A stretch of DNA of 14,016 nt. Origin: Candidatus Poribacteria bacterium. Lineage in GTDB: Bacteria; Abyssobacteria; SURF-5. A model generated the notes under the pieces. That model was given only the letters and a program-made list of their open reading frames with translations. It made no database searches and was not told the origin of the DNA. How positions within the stretch are numbered: the stretch's first letter is position 1; the number at the start of each line of letters is the position of its first letter. Location: assembly GCA_016215705.1 (NCBI GenBank), contig JACRIR010000116.1:1-14016 (forward strand). Direction: 5' to 3'. Both the position numbers and the translations under genes were made by a program. This document shows, piece after piece, positions 1-7,005 of the stretch.

Positions 1-273
1 AAGTCCAGGGCACAAAGTCGATGCGTAGCACAGCGCAGCATAGTTCCGCGACCAAAAAAGGAACCTGAGCCACAGAGCGCACAGCGTGGCGTAGCCGCAA
101 CCAAACAGCACATATCGGGCGCGATGAATCGCGCCCCTACAGAATCTCTTGATTTATGTTTGTAGGGGCGCAATTCATTGCGCCCTCGTGATTTCCATGT
201 AGGATGTCGCGCGAAATCACGACAAGAATTCACGATTTCAAACGTGAGTAGTACAGACAGAGACGCAAGAGTG
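1..273. repeat. Repeat mosaic, no gene
   Basis: No coding region is supported here. The stretch is a patchwork of units that recur elsewhere in the window. A CACAGCG-GGCG-AGCCGCAACCAAA unit occurs at about 73-105, with a degenerate copy at about 28-57, and again at about 3176-3201. The hairpin pair at 117-185 recurs at 3212-3280. The unit GACAAGAATTCA...AACGTGAGTAG at about 221-250 recurs at about 3145-3175. It lies downstream of the minus-strand fic gene and shows no obvious terminator. Confidence 0.7.
117..185. repeat. Composite double-hairpin repeat, copy 1
   Basis: Two 25-base arms (117-141 and 161-185) are inverted copies of each other with two mismatches, separated by 19 bases. Each arm also contains its own hairpin. 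The left arm is GGGCGCGAT, GA, ATCGCGCCC. The right arm is GGGCGCAAT, TC, ATTGCGCCC. The bases that differ between the arms are compensated within each arm. The inner ends read CCCCTACA and TGTAGGGG. A second copy with identical arms is at 3212-3280. It could form a cruciform or act as a MITE/REP-like element; its function is unknown. Confidence 0.85.
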
Positions 274-1488
274 TTAAATGTGTGGATTCCTTCGTTGGCT
301 TGTTGCATGACTTGAAGGCTTATCAGCTTGTTGCTCGTTGTGTTCCAGAAGCGCGACGTAAGGGTCGTACAGGAAACGACGGTTTCTCCGCTGCCCCGTG
401 ATTTCCTTGAGAAGACCCATTTCGCAAAGTTGTTTGACAAGCATATTCGCAGTTACAAACGAGGCATTCGCCGTTTCTTCCACAATCTGCACTGAAACGA
501 CCGGCCTTGTGTAGAGTGTTTCGAGCAAAGCCAATGCTTTCCCAGCTCCGCGGCCCAGACGCTTTGTGATTAGTTCCCTGTGTTGTTCACGGAGATTGAC
601 GATCTGTCGGGCGGTTTCGGTAGCTTCTTGAGCGACCTCGTAAAGGCCCAGCAGGAAGAACTTGAGCCACCCTTCCCAATCTCCCCGGTCGCGAACCGCT
701 TGCAATCTTTCGTAGTATTCGGAGCGATGCTTTTTGAAATAATGCGATATATAAAGCAGGGGGCGCTTGAGAATCCCTTTTTCACAAAGAAGGAAGGTGA
801 TAAGCAACCGGCCCACGCGCCCATTGCCGTCGAGGAAGGGATGAATTGTCTCGAACTGCGCGTGAGCCAGTCCCACTTTGATGAGGACCGGCATCGGGGT
901 GGAGTCGTGCAAAAACTTCTCAAAGTCACCCAGCGCATTTTGCATCTCATGGGGTGGTGGCGGGACAAATTGGGCTTCCTCTAATCCGCATCCGGGCGGG
1001 CCGATCCAATTCTGAGACTTGCGGAACTCACCCGGAGCTCTCTCACTTCCACGCACACCCGCAAGAAGTTTTTGATGAATTTCTCGGATAAGGCGGAGAG
1101 AGAGGGGCAACTCTTTGAGACGGCTCAACCCATGATTCATCGCGGAGACATAGTTCACTACCTCCTCCACATCTTTGGGAGCGCCGGGTTCAAGCGCCTG
1201 CGCCTCAAATTCGAGAACATCCATAAGGGAGGCTTGTGTGCCCTCAATCTGACTCGACAGAACCGCTTCCTTGCGAACATACATGAAGACGAAGAGGTCC
1301 GGATTAGGCAAGGTTTCTGTCGAGCCGTCCAAACGCCCTAGAGCGCGGTCAGCCTGGGAGAGGACCGACCACATTTCCCCTTCCATTGCCACAGGCGGAT
1401 TGGGCGGCAAGCTTTTTGGAAGAAAAGCTCGGTATCCCACCGGTTGGCTGACATATTGACGAGCCCGATTGACGAAATCGGTCGCCAT
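274..1488 (-). CDS. Fic family protein (class II, putative AMP transferase)
   Basis: Fic enzymes transfer AMP, or other nucleotide-derived groups, from a nucleotide to a hydroxyl side chain of a target protein. The catalytic motif HPFLDGNGRVGR is complete at about residues 216-227, with His216 as the expected catalytic base. An N-terminal SSQIEG at about 78-83 fits the [S/T]xxxE[G/N] inhibitory helix of class II Fic proteins, whose glutamate blocks productive ATP binding. Residues from about 310 on look like a winged-helix module, as in SoFic-type proteins, and the length of about 404 residues fits that group. The ATG at 1488 is preferred because AGGA lies 9 bases upstream; an in-frame TTG two codons earlier is only 3 bases from that site. 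No antitoxin-like partner gene lies next to it, consistent with built-in inhibition. The target is unknown. Confidence 0.93.
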   Translation of the reverse strand: MATDFVNRARQYVSQPVGYRAFLPKSLPPNPPVAMEGEMWSVLSQADRALGRLDGSTETLPNPDLFVFMYVRKEAVLSSQIEGTQASLMDVLEFEAQALEPGAPKDVEEVVNYVSAMNHGLSRLKELPLSLRLIREIHQKLLAGVRGSERAPGEFRKSQNWIGPPGCGLEEAQFVPPPPHEMQNALGDFEKFLHDSTPMPVLIKVGLAHAQFETIHPFLDGNGRVGRLLITFLLCEKGILKRPLLYISHYFKKHRSEYYERLQAVRDRGDWEGWLKFFLLGLYEVAQEATETARQIVNLREQHRELITKRLGRGAGKALALLETLYTRPVVSVQIVEETANASFVTANMLVKQLCEMGLLKEITGQRRNRRFLYDPYVALLEHNEQQADKPSSHATSQRRNPHI

Positions 1489-1494
1489 ATTCAA

Positions 1495-2162
1495 GTTTCC
1501 TACAATATACGCCTAGCTTGGCCTTCTTATTATCGAAAATGGCCCTTTTCTATAATAACGAATCGCTTACTATAGCTTTCTTCAGTAGCGGAGACAAATG
1601 AACGCCTGGTTAGCTGTCTGCCGGCGCTAGTAGGATCGTTTCTGGAATATGCCGTGGTGAAGCGCCGGATTTCCGAGACAGTGGATCGGAAATCATTGGT
1701 GGTTTGCAACAATGAAGTAATATCCGGATGTAATTAGTGATATTTAGCGTGATATTTCTGTAACAATTATTTGTGTTACTCCTTCTGTATCAGTATCTTA
1801 TAACTGATGTTGTGAGGGATGAAATTCGACACTAAGAACTATGAGAATGAAACAGAATGCAGAATGCATGGATTACTAACCGCAGAGGACGCTGAGGACA
1901 CGGGCGGACTGATCTCTCTTTTTGCTTTTCCTCTGCGAACCTTTGCGCCCTTTGCGGTTCAGATTCTTCTGTTTCTTCCAGGCGGCGGAACATTGAGCGC
2001 AAACTGAAAACCAGCAGGCGAAAGACGAAAGGAACAAGGCGAAAGGGAGCCGCGCAAGGCGTGAAGGTCAATGTCCAAGTCCAAAGTCAAAAGTCGGAAA
2101 ACCGGGAAAAGGTTAGGAGAGAGGAAACGGGCAAATTGGAAGTCTGAAAGCTGAGGGTTGCT
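1495..2162. other. Intergenic spacer, no supported gene
   Basis: No credible gene was found. 1720-1815 is AT-rich and includes a weak 6-bp inverted repeat (ATCAGT at 1789-1794, ACTGAT at 1803-1808). An imperfect inverted repeat of the 'TTTGCG' class lies at 1878-1959. A run of purine-rich filler (GCGAAAGACGAAAGG and similar) at about 2018-2050 recurs after the FecR gene at about 4336-4355. The fic promoter should lie just above 1495, but no convincing -35/-10 pair is visible. Confidence 0.6.
1878..1959. repeat. Imperfect inverted repeat of the TTTGCG/CGCAGAGG class
   Basis: The left side begins AACCGCAGAGGACGC (1878-1892) and the right side ends GCGCCCTTTGCGGTT (1945-1959). They are imperfect inverted copies with a few mismatches. 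Related strings occur at about 2935-2952, 3022-3118, 4639-4665 and 6853-6870. These look like degraded copies of a dispersed non-coding element. Open frames across them are incidental. Confidence 0.65.
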
Positions 2163-2555
2163 CTATTTCTTCAAGAGCCCCCCGACGGTGTCCAGGAACG
2201 TCTTTGTCTTGAACGGCTTCTCTATGTAGCCATCCGCTTTGTCCACTACTTCTCTTTGCCGTTCCTCGAGCCTCTCCTTATTTACATGGCCGGATACAAA
2301 AATCACGGGAACCTTCGCATAGCGCTTGCTCTTTTTCGCCATCTGAAAGAGCCTGATCCCGTCGATCTTCGGCATGACCACGTCCAGAATCAGCAGATCA
2401 TATTTGTGCTTCTTGATCTTTTCAAGAGCGTCTTCGCCATTTTCCGCCGTGTCAGCCTTGAATCCGGAAAACTCAAGAAGGGACTGAGTGACGCTCAGAA
2501 AATCCTTGTCGTCGTCAGCCACAAGGACTCTTTTCTTTTCGTGTCTGAAAATCAT
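2163..2555 (-). CDS. Stand-alone response-regulator receiver (CheY-like)
   Basis: This is a 130-residue single-domain receiver, expected to be phosphorylated by a histidine kinase and to signal by protein contact, since it has no output domain. The full active site is visible: acidic cluster D14-D16, phospho-acceptor D58 in LILDVVMPKIDG, the Thr/Ser switch position S88 in VIFVSGH, and K113 in the EKPF motif. The start ATG has AAAGGG six bases upstream. No kinase, chemotaxis or flagellar gene is nearby, so the partner kinase is unknown; the gene stands alone between two long spacers. The PKIDG and EKPF features are also common in receivers of kinase phosphorelays and pilus or gliding systems, so it should not be read as chemotactic by default. 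Confidence 0.93.
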   Translation of the reverse strand: MIFRHEKKRVLVADDDKDFLSVTQSLLEFSGFKADTAENGEDALEKIKKHKYDLLILDVVMPKIDGIRLFQMAKKSKRYAKVPVIFVSGHVNKERLEERQREVVDKADGYIEKPFKTKTFLDTVGGLLKK

Positions 2556-3021
2556 ACATCACCCTTTGGCTCTTTCGCCCTATATTTCACCTATTAAGCT
2601 CAATGTGCTGCAGCAGCTTTCCCCTATTCTTCAAGAAATCCTTTTGTTGGAAAAGTCGAGTCGTCCGACAGATTCCAGGCACAAATCCAGCCGCAGACAA
2701 GACACAGGGCTACTTCTTCGGGCATGAATGAAAAAGACAGGATGGGGGACTATGCCGCTTGGATGAATAGCTTCTTGGATAAATGTCTTGGCGCCCAAAC
2801 AATAGAATAATTGAATGAATAATGAATGTATGTGGGAGCCACTTTCAGGATAACACGAGATTATCTCAATTTCTTCAGCATGTCAAGCGTAAGCCGGCCA
2901 GAAGACGGATTTTGACTGTCCGAAACACATTCCTGACCGCAAAGGCGCAAAGTCGGAATATCTCATAAGACCAGACCTCTTTCTGACTGGCTTAAGAAAA
3001 GAAACGAATTCCAATGCTTTC

Positions 3022-3118
3022 TTAACCACGGGGAGCACGGAGAGCACGGGGCATTCCTTCTCGGCGAATCTTCTTCTTGTCGATGATTCTCTCTTTGCGT
3101 CCTCTGCGCCTCTGCGGT
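3022..3118. repeat. Imperfect inverted repeat (AACCACGGGGAGCACGG / CCTCTGCGCCTCTGCGG)
   Basis: The left side is at 3022-3051 and the right side at 3091-3118; they are imperfectly complementary. The element belongs to the same degraded class as 1878-1959. It is followed at once by the composite repeat block at 3145-3280, so two repeat classes are nested or adjacent here. Confidence 0.5.
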
Positions 3119-3144
3119 GAAAGAAAGCCGTTTTGGACAGCAGT

Positions 3145-3280
3145 GACAAGAATTCAAGAAACTGAACGTGAGTAGCACAGCGCGGCGAAGCCGCAACCAA
3201 ATCGCCATATCGGGCGCGATGAATCGCGCCCCTACAGAAATCCCTCGTATACTCCTGTAGGGGCGCAATTCATTGCGCCC
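3145..3280. repeat. Composite double-hairpin repeat, copy 2, with upstream modules
   Basis: The hairpin pair 3212-3236 / 3256-3280 has arms identical to those at 117-141 / 161-185, while the 19-base spacer between the arms differs almost completely. Upstream, 3145-3175 (GACAAGAATTCA...AACGTGAGTAG) matches about 221-250, and 3176-3201 (CACAGCGCGGCGAAGCCGC) matches about 73-105. The same modules are therefore present in both places but in a different order relative to the hairpins. Confidence 0.85.
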
Positions 3281-3330
3281 GTGTGAGTTTCATACGGTGT
3301 GTCCGACCCTTTGCGGTTTGATGCCCGTTG

Positions 3331-3360
3331 TTGCGTTTGAGGGATGAAAACCTGTATGAT
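3331..3360 (+). promoter_or_regulatory. Possible promoter for the FecR-domain gene
   Basis: TTGCGT at 3331-3336 and TATGAT at 3355-3360 are 18 bases apart. The -10 matches the sigma-70 consensus at five of six positions and the -35 at three of six. The predicted transcript would start near 3367, giving a leader of about 57 bases. A strong AGGAGG (3410-3415) lies 8 bases before the ATG. The promoter call is moderate; the ribosome site is convincing. Confidence 0.4.
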
Positions 3361-3423
3361 TGAAGAGCCATTGTTTCCTGTTTCCGGAATCATATTTCTT
3401 TTCAACCACAGGAGGAAAGCGGT

Positions 3424-4332
3424 ATGAAGCGGAAGATTTTGACCATCCTGTTGAGCGGAATCATTCTTTTTGCTATCGCAACGACGCTCCCCGCCGACAC
3501 AATTGTGCTCAAGAGCGGCAAGGTCATTGAAGGCGAGATTGTCGAAGAGACAGACTTGCTGGTCGCCGTCGAGATGGAATCGGGCACGGGCTTCTTCAGC
3601 AAGGAAGACATCCAGTCGATAAACAAGGAACGCCTGGACATTGCTAAGGGAAAGATTGTCGAGGCCACCGGCACGGTCGAGGTGCTCCCCAAAGGAGAAA
3701 CCGTCTGGAAGCCGGCGCCGAAAGGGACGCCGGTGGACGAGGGCGACTCGATCCGCAGCGGCCCGAACTCGAAGGCGGTCGCCGTCTTTGCGAATCAGGT
3801 GATCATGGCGGTTGAGCAGCAGAGCAGCGTGAACATGGAGAAGCTGCAGCAATCGCCAAAGAAGGGTATAAACATCAAGGCGAACCTCGGCGGCGGTCAG
3901 ATATGGAACGACGTCGGGACACTCAAGACAAAGCAGTCCAAGTTTTTCGTTGAGACCTCGCAGGCTGTCACCGGAGTGAGAGGCACGGTATTCACGGTTC
4001 AAGTCGCCGCTGACGCGACAACGAAGGTCGCCGTCGTGGACGGGACCGTCGACGTGCGCACGCGCGGCCTGATGATGAGCCCGACCAAGGTCAAGGAGAA
4101 CAGCATGACCGAGGTGGCCGCGAACCGCGCACCCTCTGCGCCGTCTGCAATCTCGCAGGACTTTGTCGCGCAATGGAACCAGTATAAGATGAAATTCCGC
4201 ATCATGAGGCTCGGGATGCTAGGCGGGCGCCTCGGCCTATCGCCGACGCAGACATTGTATGCGGGCGCCGCACTGGCCGTCCTCATCGTCGTAGTGGTCG
4301 TTGTGTTGCTTGTCCGTCGCCGCACGGCGTAA
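3424..4332 (+). CDS. Exported FecR-domain protein with N-terminal SH3-like region and C-terminal anchor
   Basis: This 302-residue protein has a signal peptide (positive start MKRK, hydrophobic 5-20, probable cleavage near ADT at 24-26). It then has a small beta-rich region at about 26-66 (LKSGKVIEGEIV ... FFSKEDIQSI) that resembles Sm/SH3-like surface-protein modules. A FecR domain spans about 104-212, with the characteristic FFVETSQAVTGVRGTVFTVQV segment at 174-194 and AVVDGTVDV at 203-211. A hydrophobic helix at 279-297 is followed by RRR. FecR itself relays TonB-receptor signals to a sigma factor, but many FecR-domain proteins with signal peptides have no known sigma partner. No sigma factor or TonB receptor is adjacent, so an iron-signalling role is not supported. 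Likely location is the cell envelope, anchored at the C-terminus. Start choice is firm (AGGAGG, 8-base spacing). Confidence 0.85.
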   Translation: MKRKILTILLSGIILFAIATTLPADTIVLKSGKVIEGEIVEETDLLVAVEMESGTGFFSKEDIQSINKERLDIAKGKIVEATGTVEVLPKGETVWKPAPKGTPVDEGDSIRSGPNSKAVAVFANQVIMAVEQQSSVNMEKLQQSPKKGINIKANLGGGQIWNDVGTLKTKQSKFFVETSQAVTGVRGTVFTVQVAADATTKVAVVDGTVDVRTRGLMMSPTKVKENSMTEVAANRAPSAPSAISQDFVAQWNQYKMKFRIMRLGMLGGRLGLSPTQTLYAGAALAVLIVVVVVVLLVRRRTA

Positions 4333-4368
4333 GAAAGCGAAAGACGAAAGGGAAAACCCCCCTTTTTT

Positions 4369-4385
4369 CCCCTTTATTAAAGGGG
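4369..4385. repeat. CCCCTTTA-T-TAAAGGGG hairpin, copy 1
   Basis: Perfect 8-bp stem with a one-base centre (4377). The preceding poly-C/poly-T tract (4356-4372) and this hairpin follow the FecR stop codon by about 35 bases, so it could help end transcription, though no T-run follows. The same hairpin, one base pair longer, occurs at 8202-8220 at the end of nagA. Confidence 0.75.
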
Positions 4386-4412
4386 GATGAAGAATCTGTA
4401 CCGCAATTCTTT

Positions 4413-4441
4413 GTAGGGGCGACCCGGCGGGTCGCCCCTAC
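4413..4441. repeat. GTAGGGGCGACCC / GGGTCGCCCCTAC hairpin
   Basis: Perfect 13-bp stem with a 3-base loop (4426-4428). The outer part (GTAGGGGCG) is the same as the inner ends of the composite repeat at 117-185 and 3212-3280 and the hairpin at 11571-11600, while the tip differs. This suggests one family with a constant base and a variable, self-complementary tip. Confidence 0.8.
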
Positions 4442-4482
4442 GACTAGAATGTATGGCGGAAAGGATGCGGCTTCTCTGTGGG

Positions 4483-4498
4483 TGCGAATTCATTCGCA
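4483..4498. repeat. Small palindrome TGCGAAT-TC-ATTCGCA
   Basis: Perfect 7-bp arms around TC. It resembles the right arm of the composite repeats (GGGCGCAAT-TC-ATTGCGCCC) with different but still paired outer bases. It is probably a fragment or variant of the same family. Confidence 0.55.
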
Positions 4499-4693
4499 TG
4501 CTTTCTGTTCAGAACGCCGTAAAGACAATCGTGACAGAAATTCGCGACCTCACGATTGGCGCGGATTAGGAACCCGGAAGAGCCTTTCATTCGTGTGATT
4601 CGTTGAATTTGTCATTCGTGATCCCGGTTTTTCTTCTTCTCTTTGCGGCCTTTGCGCCTTTGCAGTTGAATCTGCCTTTCTCTGGAGTATAAC

Positions 4694-6037
4694 GTGAAGA
4701 AGAAACTTGATACTCCGCTTCTTGTCGGGTTCGCGCGCGTGGACATCACGCCGTCTGAATCATTGCCGATGGGCGGCTACATTGCGCGGACCCAGCCGGC
4801 AACCGGCGCCCATGACCCGCTCTATGCCAAGGCAATCGCATTTCGCTATGGCGATACCGCAGCCCTCTTGCTTGTGCTCGACACTCTATGTGTATCGAGC
4901 GCATGGGTGCGCGATTTAAGAGGCGTAATCAATTCGAAGATCGGCTTGCCTCCTGAGAATATCATGGCGGCCGCCACTCACACGCATTCCGGCCCGGCGG
5001 TCTTGCTGCCGGTAACGAGCGACAACGCGATTCTGCGCCATGAAGCAAGCCTGCTCAGTTTGTGCGTTGACGCGGCAGAGCAAGCATATGCGGCGGCGGA
5101 GCCATCGCGTGTGCGATTGAGTCGTATCGCGGTGGAGAACATATCCGCAAACCGTCGCCACTCAGTCAGTCAGTTTCTTGTTCCCATGTCTGTCGTTCGC
5201 GTGGAGGACCTGTCAGAAAATGTGAAAGGTCATTTTGTCTCATTCGCGTGTCATCCAACTGTCATGCCCGCGGAGAATCTGGAGTATTCCGCAGACTTCT
5301 TTGGCGCTGCCGCCCGCGAGGTCGAGGCAACGTTCCCGGAGAGCATGTGCGCTATCTTCAATGGCGCGGCAGGCGATATGAGCACACGCCATACCCGCCG
5401 AAGTCAAACATGGCCGGAGCTCAATCGACTCGGGAAAGAACTCGCGAAACAGATCGCCCGGGCGAGTGAAGCATCCGCTCCGGCGAAACCGGGCCCGGTC
5501 AAGGCGAGATTTGTCACTATGTCTGTGCCGTTCCGAAAAATCCCGTCGTTGGAAGAAGCGCAAAAAGAATTCGAGGCGGCCCAAGACGCCGACGATGAAC
5601 TCTTGCAGCGAACGCTGGAGAAGAAAGACAGAGACCCGCTTCTTCTCCTCAAGTCGCTGGCTGAAGGACGGGCCGCAAAGTTCATGTTGAGCAAACTTGG
5701 CGGATGGGAGCCTATTTTCGGCATGACGAGCGCAGACGTGGAACTGAGCGTAATACGCATCGGCGATCTGATAGTCTGCGGGCTCCCCTGCGAATTTTTC
5801 GAGGAAAGAGGGACCGAGTTGGCGGATGCCGCGCTGTCGAAGTTTGGCTTTGTAGTCGGCTATGCTAACGGCTACTGGGGCTATGTGGCGCCGCCGAGCG
5901 AGGCTGCGCTCGGCGGTTATGAGGCCATCATGTCGCCCCTGCCGCCGGAATATGAGCCCCAAATCATTCGCGAAGCCAAAATGCTTGTCAGGGAAATAAA
6001 AAAGGCCTCTTCTTCTAAGAAGAATCCAGGCAAATGA
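4694..6037 (+). CDS. Ceramidase-family (neutral/alkaline, N-terminal domain) amidase-like hydrolase
   Basis: The 447 residues match the catalytic fold of neutral/alkaline ceramidases, zinc amidases that cut N-acyl bonds. Visible motifs: ATHTHSG (94-100, H96 and H98), FACHPTVM (184-191, H187), NGAAGDMS (223-230, S230 at the usual nucleophile position), LPCEFFEERG (364-373, E367), and NGYWGY...GGYEA (392-397 and 407-411, Y409). All expected zinc-ligand positions (His, His, Glu, Tyr) seem kept. Unlike secreted ceramidases of about 650 residues, it has no signal peptide and no C-terminal Ig-like domain, so a cytoplasmic role on a smaller amide is likely. An acidic helical insert at about 285-335 separates the two halves. 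The start is GTG with GGAG six bases upstream. Its stop overlaps the next start (ATGA), which implies coupling with the SIS gene and a possible amino-sugar substrate; the substrate is inferred. Confidence 0.8.
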   Translation: MKKKLDTPLLVGFARVDITPSESLPMGGYIARTQPATGAHDPLYAKAIAFRYGDTAALLLVLDTLCVSSAWVRDLRGVINSKIGLPPENIMAAATHTHSGPAVLLPVTSDNAILRHEASLLSLCVDAAEQAYAAAEPSRVRLSRIAVENISANRRHSVSQFLVPMSVVRVEDLSENVKGHFVSFACHPTVMPAENLEYSADFFGAAAREVEATFPESMCAIFNGAAGDMSTRHTRRSQTWPELNRLGKELAKQIARASEASAPAKPGPVKARFVTMSVPFRKIPSLEEAQKEFEAAQDADDELLQRTLEKKDRDPLLLLKSLAEGRAAKFMLSKLGGWEPIFGMTSADVELSVIRIGDLIVCGLPCEFFEERGTELADAALSKFGFVVGYANGYWGYVAPPSEAALGGYEAIMSPLPPEYEPQIIREAKMLVREIKKASSSKKNPGK

Positions 6038-6771
6038 ACGAAAAGACATACATCAACGAACTCATCAAGCTGCTTCGCGGACTGGTAAAAGAACAGCGCA
6101 AGCAGATCGCCGATGCCGCCGGGATAGTTGCGCGCTCGATGATGAATGACGGCGTGATACACGTCTTCGGGACCGGCCACTCGAGTCTCGTCGCGCAGGA
6201 AGCGTTCATGCGCGCCGGCGGCCTGCTGCCGGTGAATGCGCTCCTCGATGAGCGAGTGCTTCTGAGCGGAGGCTCGCTCAACAGTTCGGCAATGGAACGG
6301 CAGGAGGGCCTGGCCGCTGATATACTTTCCGCGCATGAAATTCACAGTTGCGACGCGGGCATAGTGGTATCGAATGCGGGCCGCAACGCCGCCCCCGTCG
6401 AAATGGCATTCGAGATGAAGAAAAGGGGGCTGTCCGTGATTGCCATCACCAGCGTGGCGCATTCGACCTCGGTCGAGCCCGCGCATGTGAGCGGCAACAA
6501 ACTGATGGACCTTGCCGACGTCGTGCTGGATAATGGGGCCCCGTACGGCGACGCGCTCATCGAGATGCCCGGGCTCGCCGTCAGAATGGGAGCGGCATCC
6601 ACTGTGACCGGCGCCGCCATGATAAACGCGGTACTCATTCTCGCGGCCGAGAAAATGCTGGCTGCCGGCTCCGAGCCGGTTGTGCTCCCAAGCGGAAACA
6701 CACAGTCTGCGGATTTCTCGCGTGTGCAGGAAGCAATGGAGAAATACCACGGGCGAATCAAGTATCTCTGA
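6034..6771 (+). CDS. SIS-domain sugar-phosphate binding protein (UPF0309-like)
   Basis: The 245 residues form one sugar-isomerase (SIS) domain, which binds phosphosugars. The phosphate-binding loop is visible as VFGTGHSSLVAQE (44-56), and VVSNAGRNAAPVEMA (111-125) is the second conserved loop. The extended N-terminal helix and length fit the UPF0309 / 'sugar isomerase domain' group related to MurQ and GmhA rather than the two-domain GlmS type. The start overlaps the preceding stop by four bases (ATGA), so the two proteins are probably made together. In this context it may act as an isomerase, deaminase or etherase on an amino-sugar phosphate; no NagB is present in the window, so it could take that place. 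The reaction itself is inferred. Confidence 0.85.
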   Translation: MNEKTYINELIKLLRGLVKEQRKQIADAAGIVARSMMNDGVIHVFGTGHSSLVAQEAFMRAGGLLPVNALLDERVLLSGGSLNSSAMERQEGLAADILSAHEIHSCDAGIVVSNAGRNAAPVEMAFEMKKRGLSVIAITSVAHSTSVEPAHVSGNKLMDLADVVLDNGAPYGDALIEMPGLAVRMGAASTVTGAAMINAVLILAAEKMLAAGSEPVVLPSGNTQSADFSRVQEAMEKYHGRIKYL

Positions 6772-6921
6772 TCGGGTCTGAACTTTTCGGGTTTCGGGTT
6801 CATTCCGTCTTGGATTGTCAAAAAGATAGGCGACTCCGCTGGTTTTGCAAACTTGCGCTCTTTGCGTTTTTCAGGTTGGAGCAGGTTTTTCGCTTCGCTC
6901 CCGGCGAACCGGTGACCGTTT

Positions 6922-6968
6922 CCCATAATTCGGGGACACGATGCGGCATCGTGTCCCCGAATTATGGG
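6922..6968. repeat. GGGGACACGATGC palindrome, copy 1
   Basis: This is a perfect 23-bp inverted repeat (6922-6944 and 6946-6968) around a single G. The core GGGGACACGATGC / GCATCGTGTCCCC is shared with copies at 10871, 12966 and 13527. The outer stem here, CCCATAATTC / GAATTATGGG, is unique to this copy but fully self-complementary. It lies inside the SIS-nagA gap, 37 bases before the nagA start, so any transcript running from the SIS gene into nagA must cross it. Confidence 0.92.
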
Positions 6969-7005
6969 GCAATCTTGGAAATCTGCGGATTGAGAAAGGA
7001 ATTCA

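Larger units (their letters stand above)
2556..3423. other. Long spacer with dispersed repeats
   Basis: No supported gene lies in this 870-base gap. A 28-codon frame at 2724-2810 has no ribosome site and no recognisable product. 3022-3118 holds another imperfect inverted repeat of the TTAACCAC...CTCTGCGGTG class. 3145-3280 holds the composite repeat shared with the start of the window. The last about 100 bases carry the probable promoter and ribosome site of the FecR-domain gene. Confidence 0.6.
4333..4693. other. Spacer with three kinds of hairpin repeat
   Basis: No gene is supported. The gap contains the CCCCTTTA/TAAAGGGG hairpin at 4369-4385, the GTAGGGGCGACCC hairpin at 4413-4441, and the small TGCGAAT-TC-ATTCGCA palindrome at 4483-4498. 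Degenerate ATTCGTG tandem units occur at about 4590-4622, and a TTTGCG repeat at about 4639-4665. It separates the FecR-domain gene from the amino-sugar cluster. Confidence 0.6.

Noticed and set aside
1819-2007. 62-residue frame reading through TAEDAEDTG...
   Set aside because: It is translated from a dispersed TTTGCG/CGCAGAGG repeat, a well-known source of false short genes.
2724-2810. 28-codon frame MNEKDRMGDYAAW...
   Set aside because: No ribosome site, no family likeness, and too short to support from sequence alone.
3232-4173. 313-residue open frame antisense to the FecR-domain gene
   Set aside because: It lies opposite a gene with signal peptide, FecR motif and a strong ribosome site; its Arg/His/Leu-rich product is typical of a shadow frame.
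4666-4693. TTGAAT-16-TATAAC promoter-like sequence before the ceramidase-like gene
   Set aside because: The -10 directly abuts the GTG start, so transcripts would begin inside the gene and miss the GGAG site.
5240-6750. Long antisense frames opposite the ceramidase-like and SIS genes
   Set aside because: No recognisable motifs or ribosome sites; composition fits reverse-strand shadows of GC-rich coding sequence.
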